From Polynucleobacter hallstattensis (GTDB lineage: Bacteria; Pseudomonadota; Gammaproteobacteria; Burkholderiales; Burkholderiaceae), in NCBI RefSeq assembly GCF_018881835.1, contig NZ_JACVPO010000002.1, positions 744,001 to 808,000 of the forward strand: a stretch of DNA of 64,000 bases, written 5' to 3'. The translations under genes were made by a program, and so were the position numbers. Positions 41,389-50,084 of this stretch are shown in pieces (the first letter of the stretch is position 1; each line of letters starts with the position of its first letter). Under the pieces are notes generated by a model. The model made no database searches, was not told where the DNA came from, and saw nothing but the letters and a program-made list of their open reading frames with translations.

Positions 41389-43017
41389 ATGCGTTTTTTT
41401 CACCCCAAACTACTCGATTCTCTTAAGGGCTATAACGGCGCCCTTTTAAGCAAAGATATATTGGCAGGCATTACGGTTGGGGTAGTCGCACTACCTTTAG
41501 CGATGGCATTTGCGATTGCCAGCGGACTCAAACCAGAAGCAGGTATTTTTACCGCAATCATCGCTGGTGGATTCATTTCTATCTTGGGCGGCAGTCGTGT
41601 ACAAATTGGTGGGCCAGCTGGTGCATTTATTGTCATCGTATACGGCATTGTTGAGAACTATGGCGTTGCCAATTTACTCCTAGCGACTGTAATGTCTGGA
41701 GTATTTTTATTTCTGATGGGTCTCTTTCGGCTAGGGACATTAATTCGCTTTATTCCGATCGCGGTCATTATTGGTTTTACTAATGGCATTGCCGTACTGA
41801 TTGGACTATCTCAAGTAAAAGAATTTTTTGGTCTTCAAATCACTAAAATGCCTGCTGAGTTTTTTCAAGCAGTCCAAACTCTGTATGCTGCTGCAGACAC
41901 TATTAATCCTCACGCTTTCATACTATCGATCGGAACCCTCGCCATTCTGATTGCTTGGCGAGCCTTTCAAAAACAGCTTGGCTATCTTAGCCGCCTCCCA
42001 GGAACTGTCATTGCCATGGCTGCGGCCACCATAGTGACGAGTGCATTCAATCTTCCAGTAGATACCATCGGTAGTCGTTTTGGCGGCATCCCATCTAGTC
42101 TTCCTAGTTTTGAATGGATCCCCATTAGCTGGAGTACCGCTCAATTTGTCATTGCACCTGCCATTACTCTTGCCCTACTTGGGGCGATTGAATCACTGTT
42201 ATGCGCCCGGATTGCTGATGGGCTGATTCATGATCGTCACGACTCCAATCAAGAGCTGATGGCTCAAGGTGTTGCCAATGTAGTCACTCCATTCTTTGGT
42301 GGCATGCCAGCCACAGGAACTATTGCTAGAACGGTGACCAATATACAAAGCGGAGGAAGCACCCCAATTGCCGGGGTCGTTCACTCGGCAACCTTGCTGG
42401 TGATTATTTTATTTGGAGCACCGCTAGCAAAAAATATTCCTCTGGCTAGTCTAGCTGCCATCCTGATGTTTGTTGCTTGGAATATGGGTGAATGGAGAAA
42501 GTTTGCAGACCTCAAGCAATTTCGTCTCCCTTATCGCTTAACTATGTTGAGTGTATTTTTTCTGACCATCGTCTTAGACCTTACCATCGCAATACAAGTG
42601 GGGCTACTGCTTGCATTCATTACCTTCGTTTATCGCATTTCGAGTTTGTCGCGCTATGAACCGGTCAATCTCATGGATTTTCCAGAGCTACAGCAATATC
42701 AGGGAACCATTGCTGCATTTAGAATTTATGGCGCCATCTTTTTCGGCGCAGTCAAAATTCTGGAGAACATTGAAAACGAATTACCCTCAAAAGTATTGAT
42801 ACTTGATCTTAAGAATGTGATCTACATCGACGTCTCCGGAATGGATGCCGTACTTGAACTTGAAGCAGTTTGTAAAAATCGCAATATTAAGCTCATAGTT
42901 TGTGGACTGGCGCATCAACCCTACGAGATGGCCACTCGAGCAGGCCTCTTAGAGCACCTGCCTGCCGATTGCATCTACCCGGACCTGCAACAGGGAATTG
43001 CTCGAGCAATTAGTTAA
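41389..43017 (+). CDS. SulP-family anion transporter with STAS domain
   Basis: A 542-residue membrane protein with about 12-14 helices (1-410) and a cytosolic STAS domain (about 435-540). SulP features: AGITVGVVALPLAMAFAIASG and the GGSRVQIGGPAGAFIVIVY loop. STAS: LDLKNVIYIDVSGMDAVLEL. Candidate substrates are bicarbonate (BicA-type) or sulphate. The next gene on the other strand is a TauE/SafE-type protein. Confidence 0.9.
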   Translation: MRFFHPKLLDSLKGYNGALLSKDILAGITVGVVALPLAMAFAIASGLKPEAGIFTAIIAGGFISILGGSRVQIGGPAGAFIVIVYGIVENYGVANLLLATVMSGVFLFLMGLFRLGTLIRFIPIAVIIGFTNGIAVLIGLSQVKEFFGLQITKMPAEFFQAVQTLYAAADTINPHAFILSIGTLAILIAWRAFQKQLGYLSRLPGTVIAMAAATIVTSAFNLPVDTIGSRFGGIPSSLPSFEWIPISWSTAQFVIAPAITLALLGAIESLLCARIADGLIHDRHDSNQELMAQGVANVVTPFFGGMPATGTIARTVTNIQSGGSTPIAGVVHSATLLVIILFGAPLAKNIPLASLAAILMFVAWNMGEWRKFADLKQFRLPYRLTMLSVFFLTIVLDLTIAIQVGLLLAFITFVYRISSLSRYEPVNLMDFPELQQYQGTIAAFRIYGAIFFGAVKILENIENELPSKVLILDLKNVIYIDVSGMDAVLELEAVCKNRNIKLIVCGLAHQPYEMATRAGLLEHLPADCIYPDLQQGIARAIS

Positions 43018-43022
43018 TCCTA

Positions 43023-43754
43023 TTAACTGATACAGAAACCGCCTTTAAGTAAAGCTTCTGGCAAATACCAGGCACGATAAAGACCAAATAGTGCGGCTGA
43101 CAATAAAAGGCCTGCAGCAATGTATCTCACCACAGCATATTGACTCAGTTGCGCCATAGTCGCTGAAAACTTTGAAATCAGCAATAGATTAGGTAAGGTG
43201 CCCAAACCAAACGCCAACATGAGCGCTGCACCTGCTAAGGTATCGCCCGATAAAAAGGCGAGCGGCAAAACACTGTAGACCAAACCACAAGGAACAAGCC
43301 CCCATACCATCCCACTAAACCAGCGCGATGAACGGCTTGTGAAACCCCCTAAATATTGAGCCCAATAAGTAGCCAATCGTGCGCCAAGCCACTTCCCGGG
43401 CAATGGAGAAGCATTAGATCTTGGGCGCAAAAGACGTAAACCCATGAGCAATAAAAGGAGCGATGTAATTGCAAATAAAGGGCGCTGAATGGGCACTATA
43501 TTTTGCTGCCAAAGAACTGCTCCAACCCGAGCCGCTAAGGCGCCGAGCAAAACATAGGTCGTCAAACGTCCAGCATGCATGATGAGCTGAAGATAAAAAA
43601 GCTCAGACTTACTTAGCAACGGAACAGAAGTCGCTTTACTAGAGTTACCTTGACGCTCAACTGCTGCAGCAATACCGCCACACATCAAGGCACAGTGCCA
43701 CCCACTGACTAAAGTGCCCAAGAAGATGGCTAACAGAAGGCTAGCAGTCAGCAT
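43023..43754 (-). CDS. Sulfite exporter TauE/SafE-like membrane protein (UreH/DsbD-like)
   Basis: A 243-residue protein with about six helices and MCGGIAAAV after HCALMCGG near the start, the cytochrome-biogenesis/UreH_2 signature found near cbb3 oxidase genes. It is likely to move copper or a redox equivalent for oxidase assembly, but this is inference from the neighbourhood. It is divergent from fnr with 66 bases between. Confidence 0.75.
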   Translation of the reverse strand: MLTASLLLAIFLGTLVSGWHCALMCGGIAAAVERQGNSSKATSVPLLSKSELFYLQLIMHAGRLTTYVLLGALAARVGAVLWQQNIVPIQRPLFAITSLLLLLMGLRLLRPRSNASPLPGKWLGARLATYWAQYLGGFTSRSSRWFSGMVWGLVPCGLVYSVLPLAFLSGDTLAGAALMLAFGLGTLPNLLLISKFSATMAQLSQYAVVRYIAAGLLLSAALFGLYRAWYLPEALLKGGFCIS

Positions 43755-43820
43755 TGCAGAGAAATATTAAAATTGCACATTATCCGAGTAGAATAAACTG
43801 ATACGGCAACTTGATCTAAT

Positions 43821-44579
43821 ATGAATTACACCAACTCAGATGTCCCCAGCGGCAAATGCTCAGTCTGTGTACTAGGTCAGTTTTGCTTGCCCGCAGGCAT
43901 CAGCCCATCTGACATTGCCAAGATTGATACTCTCGTAAAAGAACGGGTTCACTTACAAAAAGGTGAAAGCCTCTACCGTCACGGTGACCCACTTTCTGCG
44001 GTTTATAGCGTCCGCTTTGGCACCCTCAAGACTGAATACGGGCTGGAGGATGGACGTCAACAAGTAATTGGTTTTCATCTGCCTGGCGAGATCTTGGGGC
44101 TCGATGGCATTGGCGAGGGAAGTTATCAATCTGAAGCGATTGCTCTAGAGGAGAGTGAAGTTTGCATTATTCGCTATGAGGCATTTGAGGATTTGGCACG
44201 CCAAATTCCAGCTCTACAAAAACAGTTCCACCGCATTCTGAGTCGCGAACTCACACAAGATCAACGTCACCTACTCTCACTTGGTAGTCTGCGCGCAGAA
44301 GAGCGTTTAGCGGCCTTCTTATTGAGCCTTTCTCAGCGCCTAGCTGCTCGCGGCTATCAAAACAATGAATTTGATTTACGCATGAGTCGCGTAGAGATTG
44401 GTAGCTACCTTGGCATCCAGATTGAGACGGTCAGCCGAATGCTCTCACGTTTTACTGAGTCAGGGCTAATTCAAATCAAACAGCGTCACATCAAACTGAT
44501 TGACATGGATGGGCTATATGAACTAGCTGGAGTCCCCAATCCAGATCGCGCCCTTCAAATCAAGCCTATACACTCTTAA
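43821..44579 (+). CDS. fnr: FNR-type oxygen-sensing transcriptional regulator
   Basis: A 252-residue Crp/Fnr protein. Cys13, Cys16 and Cys22 (KCSVCVLGQFC) and Cys115 (EVCIIRYE) repeat the spacing of E. coli FNR (20, 23, 29, 122), so it should carry a 4Fe-4S cluster and dimerise under low oxygen. The HTH IQIETVSRMLSRF near residue 200 contains the FNR recognition pattern E-x-x-S-R. It should bind TTGAT-N4-ATCAA, which occurs upstream of ccoN. Confidence 0.95.
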   Translation: MNYTNSDVPSGKCSVCVLGQFCLPAGISPSDIAKIDTLVKERVHLQKGESLYRHGDPLSAVYSVRFGTLKTEYGLEDGRQQVIGFHLPGEILGLDGIGEGSYQSEAIALEESEVCIIRYEAFEDLARQIPALQKQFHRILSRELTQDQRHLLSLGSLRAEERLAAFLLSLSQRLAARGYQNNEFDLRMSRVEIGSYLGIQIETVSRMLSRFTESGLIQIKQRHIKLIDMDGLYELAGVPNPDRALQIKPIHS

Positions 44580-44836
44580 ATCAAGCCGCGATCCTGTCCA
44601 TTACTGCCATCCGAGTCGATGCCTGGCAAGATGTAGGCCGTAAGAGCGCTTGAAAATGAGCAAAAGATCCAAATAACAAAAAATCCAATTGTGTAAATGC
44701 CTTCATCCGAAATGTTAGGGTGAACACCAAAGAACAACAGCTCGGCAGGATGCACAATACTAAAGAGTAGACCTTCAGCCAAAATAGAAACTAAGAATGA
44801 TGGCCACATAATCCAAATAAATAGACGGTGCTTCAT
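44576..44836 (-). CDS. Small two-helix membrane protein of the cco cluster
   Basis: An 86-residue protein with two hydrophobic segments (about 6-28 and 46-70) and a polar C-terminus. It overlaps the upstream FixH-like gene by 4 bases and lies in the ccoNOQPG operon. No named family recognised. Assembly of cbb3 oxidase is an inference from position. Confidence 0.6.
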   Translation of the reverse strand: MKHRLFIWIMWPSFLVSILAEGLLFSIVHPAELLFFGVHPNISDEGIYTIGFFVIWIFCSFSSALTAYILPGIDSDGSNGQDRGLI

Positions 44837-45036
44837 TTGCTGCCCCGCTCTACTTTAAGCTGCTCTACTTTGAGTCCACGCTTCAGAACGCCATCTCGTA
44901 CTGGCTTATCTGAGTATAAATTTACAGCCAAATAAATAGTAATCACGCAACCAATGGCAGCGACTGCTGGTCCACTAATTAGCAACCATGGCCATAGCTG
45001 CTTAAACCATGGTTTGCTTGTTTCATGTTGTGACAT
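44833..45036 (-). CDS. Short FixH/CcoH-like protein, 67 aa
   Basis: Start at ATG 45036 with GAGAGGA upstream. The N-terminus KPWFKQLWPWLLISGPAVAAIGCVITIYLAV is that of FixH/CcoH (one membrane helix), and a short KPVRDGVLKRGLKVEQL tail follows. The usual periplasmic beta-sandwich of about 80 further residues is missing. It follows ccoG in the operon and may be a minimal CcoH that helps CcoP enter the complex. Confidence 0.7.
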   Translation of the reverse strand: MSQHETSKPWFKQLWPWLLISGPAVAAIGCVITIYLAVNLYSDKPVRDGVLKRGLKVEQLKVERGSK

Positions 45037-45066
45037 ATTCATCCTCTCTATCTCTTGCAATATAGC

Positions 45067-46524
45067 TTAGCGGGGAACAATAAAACTGGATTTTTCATCG
45101 CGAGTTCTGGTAATCAACTCATTGCCAGACCTCTCATGACCAATCACATCAAAATGAATTCGGTAGTTACCGGGCTCATGCGCCCCAACAGTAGTACTTA
45201 CTTTTACCGGAATTAATAGATTGCTAGCTGGACCCACCTCAACTTCAGTAATAACTTGCCCTTGCGAATTCAGAATTCTTAAATCAGATAAGCCACTTGC
45301 CTTGAGCTGTACATTCATATTATTTTCTGATGCATTCATGATCTGAATGCGGTAAATATTTTCGATACGAACGCCATCTACTTCGCGAGCTAAAGCTCCG
45401 CGGTCTCTCATCACATCTACCCGCAATGGATTTCGAGTAATTAATGAAATCAGGAAAGCGCTAGTAAGAACCGTAATAAAAGCAGCATAAATCAAAACGC
45501 GTGGACGTAAAATATGGCGAATAGCACTCTGATTGGTTTCTTGATCTTCAATAGCCCGCTCGGTTGTATAGCGAATCAAGCCTTTTGGATAATCTACTTT
45601 TTCCATTACTTGATCACAAGCATCAATACAGGCGCCACAACCAATGCACATGTATTGCAGACCATCACGGATATCAATACCGGTTGGGCAAACTTGTACA
45701 CAAATACTGCAATCTACGCAATCACCAAGACCAAGAGTTGCATGATCTGCTGATTTGTTACGACTACCCCGTGGCTCACCGCGGACCTTATCGTAGGTAA
45801 CCAAGAAAGTATCCTTATCGACCATCACACTTTGAAAGCGCGCATAAGGGCACATATATTTACACACTTGCTCACGCATGAAACCCGCATTACCCCAGGT
45901 TGCAAAGCTATAGAAACACAACCAAAAGGTTTGCCATGGTCCCAAAGATAGATGCAGGATTGCGGCACCGAGCGTTTCAATTGGGGTGAAATAGCCAATG
46001 AAGGTAAACCCAGTCCAAAAAGCAATCAAGAGCCACAGGAAATGCTTGGTAATCTTGAGGCGCCACTTATGAATACCCCAAGGCCACTCCTCACCATCTA
46101 AGCGAATCCGCGCAAAACGATCGCCTTCAACCTTACGCTCGATCCACATAAAAATTTCGGTATAGACCGTTTGGGGACAAGCGTAGCCACAAAATAATCG
46201 ACCCGCAATCGCCGTGAATAAAAAGAGAGCTAAGGCAGAGAGAATTAACAGGAGCGTGAGATAAATTACATCCTGTGGCCACAGCACGAGACCGAAGATA
46301 TAAAACTTACGCTGAATTAAATCAAAGAGTACTGCTTGACGATCATTCCAACTAATCCAAGGCAGACCATAAAACAATAATTGCGTTGCAAATACCAAAA
46401 TGAGACGCCAGCGAGCAAATAAGCCACTAACAGATCGTGGGTAAATCTTTCGCCGGATCTCATAAAGAGATTCCTCTATGACATCTATCGGAATAGGCTT
46501 GCCTATCGGCGAATGATCTGACAC
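45067..46524 (-). CDS. ccoG: cbb3 oxidase accessory ferredoxin CcoG/RdxA
   Basis: A 485-residue protein with about five membrane helices and two 4Fe-4S ferredoxin motifs (CVDCSICVQVCP and CIGCGACIDACD), plus YACPQTVYTEIF upstream. A C-terminal Ig-like FixG domain (about 365-485) completes the family architecture. It reduces or handles copper for cbb3 assembly. It is 3 bases downstream of ccoP in the operon. Confidence 0.95.
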   Translation of the reverse strand: MSDHSPIGKPIPIDVIEESLYEIRRKIYPRSVSGLFARWRLILVFATQLLFYGLPWISWNDRQAVLFDLIQRKFYIFGLVLWPQDVIYLTLLLILSALALFLFTAIAGRLFCGYACPQTVYTEIFMWIERKVEGDRFARIRLDGEEWPWGIHKWRLKITKHFLWLLIAFWTGFTFIGYFTPIETLGAAILHLSLGPWQTFWLCFYSFATWGNAGFMREQVCKYMCPYARFQSVMVDKDTFLVTYDKVRGEPRGSRNKSADHATLGLGDCVDCSICVQVCPTGIDIRDGLQYMCIGCGACIDACDQVMEKVDYPKGLIRYTTERAIEDQETNQSAIRHILRPRVLIYAAFITVLTSAFLISLITRNPLRVDVMRDRGALAREVDGVRIENIYRIQIMNASENNMNVQLKASGLSDLRILNSQGQVITEVEVGPASNLLIPVKVSTTVGAHEPGNYRIHFDVIGHERSGNELITRTRDEKSSFIVPR

Positions 46525-46527
46525 TGA

Positions 46528-47451
46528 TTACTTGGCTGCAGACGTCTTGTTATTAGACAAACCCCAAACATAAGCCGTTAAAAGATGAATCTTTTCAGGG
46601 CTCAATACTTTATCTTGAGATGGCATCATAGCCATTCGGCCTTTAGTGATGGTCTCCACTATGGTTGCCTCTGATCCACCATATAGCCATGTCTTATCAG
46701 TTAGGTTAGGTGCTCCCATGGCAATATTGCCTTTACCATCCACACCATGACAAGCCACGCAATTGGATTTAAATAATTCTGCGCCACGAGCGACTTTTAT
46801 ATCATCAGCAGGTAGACCAGACAAACTGCGAACATAGTTGGCTAAATCTACAATCTGCACAGTCTCGAGATGTCCATATGCAGGCATCACTCCATTGCGT
46901 CCATTAATGAGGGTCGTCTTAATATTTTCAGGAGATCCACCATAGAGCCAGTCACCATCGGTTAAATTTGGAAAGCCTTTAGAGCCGCCGGCATCTGAAC
47001 CATGGCACTGAGCACAGGAGTTCAAGAACAAACGTTGGCCCATTTCACGCGCCTTAGGATCTGCAGCAACTTCCTCAATGTTCATCTTCACATATTTAGC
47101 GTAGACGGGCTTTAACTCATCATTGGCCTCTGTCATCGAGCTCATCAAAGCGCCGTCAGTGGTGTAGCCAACCACCCCCGGAAATGAGCCCAACCCCGGA
47201 AATAAAATCAGGTAGCCAAAGGCAAAGATGCAAGATAGTAAGAACATCCAGGCCCACCAGCGTGGCAATGGGTTATTGAGTTCGCGCAAATCGCCATCCC
47301 AAACATGACCCGTATCCGCTACTGCACCGTCTGCTGTATGAATTACCTTGGCCTTACGTTGTGAAGCCAGAAGCCAAATACACCAAACAATACCGACCAA
47401 TGAAACTAGCGCGATGTAGTTACTCCAACCGCTATTAAAAAAGTCACTCAT
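46528..47451 (-). CDS. ccoP: cbb3 oxidase subunit III, di-haem cytochrome CcoP
   Basis: A 307-residue protein with two N-terminal helices (about 11-30 and 65-85) and two c-haem domains, CAQCHGSDAGG (about 145) and CVACHGVDGKG (about 235), each with a distal Met later in the domain. It accepts electrons for the oxidase. The start overlaps the ccoQ stop in TCATGA. Its haems depend on the ccm operon. Confidence 0.95.
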   Translation of the reverse strand: MSDFFNSGWSNYIALVSLVGIVWCIWLLASQRKAKVIHTADGAVADTGHVWDGDLRELNNPLPRWWAWMFLLSCIFAFGYLILFPGLGSFPGVVGYTTDGALMSSMTEANDELKPVYAKYVKMNIEEVAADPKAREMGQRLFLNSCAQCHGSDAGGSKGFPNLTDGDWLYGGSPENIKTTLINGRNGVMPAYGHLETVQIVDLANYVRSLSGLPADDIKVARGAELFKSNCVACHGVDGKGNIAMGAPNLTDKTWLYGGSEATIVETITKGRMAMMPSQDKVLSPEKIHLLTAYVWGLSNNKTSAAK

Positions 47452-47615
47452 GATTTGTCCTTACTAAATTCATCCGGGAGATCAAATGGCAGTTCAGCTG
47501 ATTCTTCGTTGGCAGACTTTCTACCGGGTGACCAAGCCCACCAAATAATTCCTACAAAAAAGGCGAGTCCAATGACTGTTGAAAAAGCGGAAAGGTAAGC
47601 TGTGATCTGTTCCAT
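47448..47615 (-). CDS. ccoQ: cbb3 oxidase subunit CcoQ, 55 aa
   Basis: ATG 47615 to TGA 47448. One hydrophobic helix (about residues 7-27, ending GIIWWAWSPGRK) and an acidic tail, as in CcoQ/FixQ, which stabilises the complex. It lies exactly between ccoO and ccoP with a 4-base overlap into ccoP. It is easily missed because it is short. Confidence 0.9.
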   Translation of the reverse strand: MEQITAYLSAFSTVIGLAFFVGIIWWAWSPGRKSANEESAELPFDLPDEFSKDKS

Positions 47616-47620
47616 TTGAT

Positions 47621-48271
47621 TTATTTCACAACAACTTCATCAACCATGATGTAGCGACGATTGACACCCAAACCTTGAAGGTAGGCAATCAGGGCATCCT
47701 CTTCAGTTTTACCTTCCAACTCCTTGGGAGCTTTTGCAATCATTTCATCAGTGTAAGGAACGCCTAAACGACGCATCGCCATCATATGAGACTGAATCGA
47801 GGACGCATCGGCAGCACTCTGCTGCAACCAAGGATATCCGGGCATATTGGACTCAGGGACGACATCACGCGGGTTACGCAAGTGGATACGATGCCAATCA
47901 TCCGAGTAACGAGCGCCAACCCGAGCTAAATCAGGGCCGGTACGCTTACTACCCCATAGGAAAGGACGATCAAATACTGACTCGCCAGCCAAAGAGTAAG
48001 GACCGTAACGCTCAACTTCAGATCGTAATGTACGAATCTGTTGTGAGTGACAGCCAACGCAACCTTCGCGCTGGTAGATATCACGGCCAGCCAAACGCAA
48101 TGCTGTGTATGGCACTACGCCAGAGCTTGGTTCAGTTGTGGTGTGCTGAAAAAATAGCGGGACGATTTGAACTAAACCAGCAATCGACACCACAATAATG
48201 GTGGCAATAATTAACCAACCAACATTTTTTTCAAGCGTTCCGTGGGAAAAGAATTTATTTTCGTTAGACAT
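47621..48271 (-). CDS. ccoO: cbb3 oxidase subunit II, cytochrome CcoO
   Basis: A 216-residue mono-haem cytochrome c. It has one membrane anchor (about 18-38), the haem site [19 protein letters not shown], and the [21 protein letters not shown] signature characteristic of CcoO. It passes electrons between CcoP and CcoN. It starts 11 bases after the ccoN stop. Confidence 0.95.
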   Translation of the reverse strand: MSNENKFFSHGTLEKNVGWLIIATIIVVSIAGLVQIVPLFFQHTTTEPSSGVVPYTALRLAGRDIYQREGCVGCHSQQIRTLRSEVERYGPYSLAGESVFDRPFLWGSKRTGPDLARVGARYSDDWHRIHLRNPRDVVPESNMPGYPWLQQSAADASSIQSHMMAMRRLGVPYTDEMIAKAPKELEGKTEEDALIAYLQGLGVNRRYIMVDEVVVK

Positions 48272-48282
48272 TTTTCTTCCCC

Positions 48283-49725
48283 TTAGTGAACAGCTACCGA
48301 TGTTTGTGGAATAGGGGCATTGACGAATGTTTTACCAATTACTGTCTTGTAAACGTTATATGCCATCAAGAACATGCCGCTTAAGTAACAGAGGCCGCCT
48401 AACAAACGAATCACATAGAAAGGATAGGTTGCTTTTACAGATTCAACAAAGCTATAAGTTAATGTACCGTCTGGTTCAAATGCTCTCCACATTAAGCCTT
48501 GCATTACTCCGGCAATCCACATTGCAGCAATGTACAGCACAACACCAATCGTAGCGATCCAGAAATGGACCTCAATCAAACGGGTGCTGTACATATCCTT
48601 TTGCCCAACTAAACGGGGGATGAGATAGTACAAGGATCCAATCGTAATCATGGCAACCCATCCAAGGGCACCTGAATGAACGTGGCCAATAGTCCAGTCG
48701 GTGTAATGGGACAAGCTATTCACAGTCTTGATAGACATCATTGAACCTTCAAACGTAGACATGCCGTAGAAAGACAATGCCACTACTAAGAATTTCAAGA
48801 TGGGATCGGTGCGTAATTTAAACCAAGCACCAGATAAAGTCATGATGCCGTTGATCATGCCGCCCCATGATGGAGCCAGCAGAATAATTGAGAACACTGT
48901 TCCAAGGGACTGTGTCCAGTCAGGCAAGGACGTGTGTTGTAAATGATGGGGTCCAGCCCACATATAGGTGAAGTTCAAAGCCCAGAAGTGAACGATGGAT
49001 AAGCGATATGAATAGATTGGACGCTCTGCTTGCTTGGGAATGAAGTAATACATCATGCCTAAGAAGCTGGTCGTTAAGAAGAAACCAACTGCATTGTGGC
49101 CATACCACCACTGCACCATGGCATCTTGTACACCAGCATATGCAGAATAGGATTTCCACATACTTGCTGGCATTTCCAAATTGTTAAAAATATGCAGAAT
49201 GGCAATCGTCAGGATGTACGCACCAAAGAACCAATTAGAAACATAAATATGTTTGGTTTTGCGCTTCATGATGGTACCAAAAAATACTACAGCATAGGCA
49301 ACCCAAACCACAGTGATTAGGATATCAATTGGCCACTCTAGCTCTGCATACTCTTTAGAAGTTGAGATGCCCAATGGCAAGGTTACTGCTGCCAACACAA
49401 TCACAGCCTGCCAACCCCAAAAAGTAAAAGCAGCTAGCTTGTCACAAAAAAGTCTTGCCTGACATGTGCGCTGCACGATGTAATAAGACGTCGCAAACAA
49501 GGCTGATCCACCGAATGCAAAGATGACCGCATTGGTATGTAATGGACGTAAGCGACCATAGCTTAACCAGGGAATATTGAAAGTAATATCAGGCCAAATA
49601 AGCTGTGCTGCAAGAATCACTCCCACGAGCATACCCACAATTCCCCAAAGTACTGTAACGATGGCAAATTGACTGACAACCTTGTAATTGAAGGTATCTT
49701 GATTGCCCCCCACGGTAAGTCCCAT
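48283..49725 (-). CDS. ccoN: cbb3-type cytochrome c oxidase subunit I, CcoN
   Basis: A 480-residue, 12-helix haem-copper oxidase subunit. Start at ATG 49725 (GGAGAA upstream), not the earlier ATG at 49758. Haem/copper His ligands include [24 protein letters not shown] and the HH pair in [14 protein letters not shown], and [15 protein letters not shown]. It reduces O2 with high affinity. It is first gene of ccoNOQPG-fixH and lies 54 bases downstream of the class II FNR promoter elements. Confidence 0.97.
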   Translation of the reverse strand: MGLTVGGNQDTFNYKVVSQFAIVTVLWGIVGMLVGVILAAQLIWPDITFNIPWLSYGRLRPLHTNAVIFAFGGSALFATSYYIVQRTCQARLFCDKLAAFTFWGWQAVIVLAAVTLPLGISTSKEYAELEWPIDILITVVWVAYAVVFFGTIMKRKTKHIYVSNWFFGAYILTIAILHIFNNLEMPASMWKSYSAYAGVQDAMVQWWYGHNAVGFFLTTSFLGMMYYFIPKQAERPIYSYRLSIVHFWALNFTYMWAGPHHLQHTSLPDWTQSLGTVFSIILLAPSWGGMINGIMTLSGAWFKLRTDPILKFLVVALSFYGMSTFEGSMMSIKTVNSLSHYTDWTIGHVHSGALGWVAMITIGSLYYLIPRLVGQKDMYSTRLIEVHFWIATIGVVLYIAAMWIAGVMQGLMWRAFEPDGTLTYSFVESVKATYPFYVIRLLGGLCYLSGMFLMAYNVYKTVIGKTFVNAPIPQTSVAVH

Positions 49726-49778
49726 GGTTTCTCCTTTTTTGTGACCTAACAGCGACATAATCTAAATAGACTGAATTC

Positions 49779-49784
49779 ATTATC
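49779..49784 (-). promoter_or_regulatory. Probable -10 element of the cco promoter
   Basis: GATAAT on the minus strand. Its centre is 32 bp from the centre of the FNR box, matching the class II FNR arrangement (box centred near -41.5). Confidence 0.65.
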
Positions 49785-49806
49785 AAAGTAAGCCTGATGG
49801 GTCGTT

Positions 49807-49820
49807 TTGATCTATATCAA
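49807..49820. promoter_or_regulatory. FNR box TTGAT-N4-ATCAA upstream of ccoN
   Basis: A perfect FNR consensus half-site pair (TTGAT, CTAT, ATCAA), 82 bases before ccoN. The fnr gene at 43821 encodes the expected binder. It predicts induction of the cco operon at low oxygen. Confidence 0.9.
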
Positions 49821-49895
49821 AAAGGATGCGTGCATTTACGCTTTTTGCAACTGGATTGAGTTCTTTGTATTACCTAACTACCTAAAAAAATAGAG

Positions 49896-50075
49896 TTATT
49901 TTTTATTGCAATCATTCCTATTTTTAGATTGAGGCGTATCGTCATCCATCAAAATCGCCTCCCCTGGACCCTCTAGATCATCAAATTGACCGGCTTTCAC
50001 AGACCAAAAGAAAATCCAGGCCAAGAGCCCGATTAAGAGTAAGGAAATGGGGATCAATAGATAAAGGCTTTCCAT
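49896..50075 (-). CDS. ccoS: cbb3 oxidase maturation protein CcoS, 59 aa
   Basis: ATG 50075 to TAA 49896. MESLYLLIPISLLLIGLLAWIFFWSVKAGQFDDLEGP has the CcoS/FixS signature (one helix, then the WSVKxGQFDDLEGP motif). It is required to insert cofactors into cbb3 oxidase. It is directly downstream of ccoI. Confidence 0.95.
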   Translation of the reverse strand: MESLYLLIPISLLLIGLLAWIFFWSVKAGQFDDLEGPGEAILMDDDTPQSKNRNDCNKK

Positions 50076-50084
50076 AGCTCTAGT

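Noticed and set aside
43800-43821. FNR box in front of fnr (TTGATCTAA near the start)
   Set aside because: Only one half-site matches; the second half is not ATCAA, so autoregulation is not supported.
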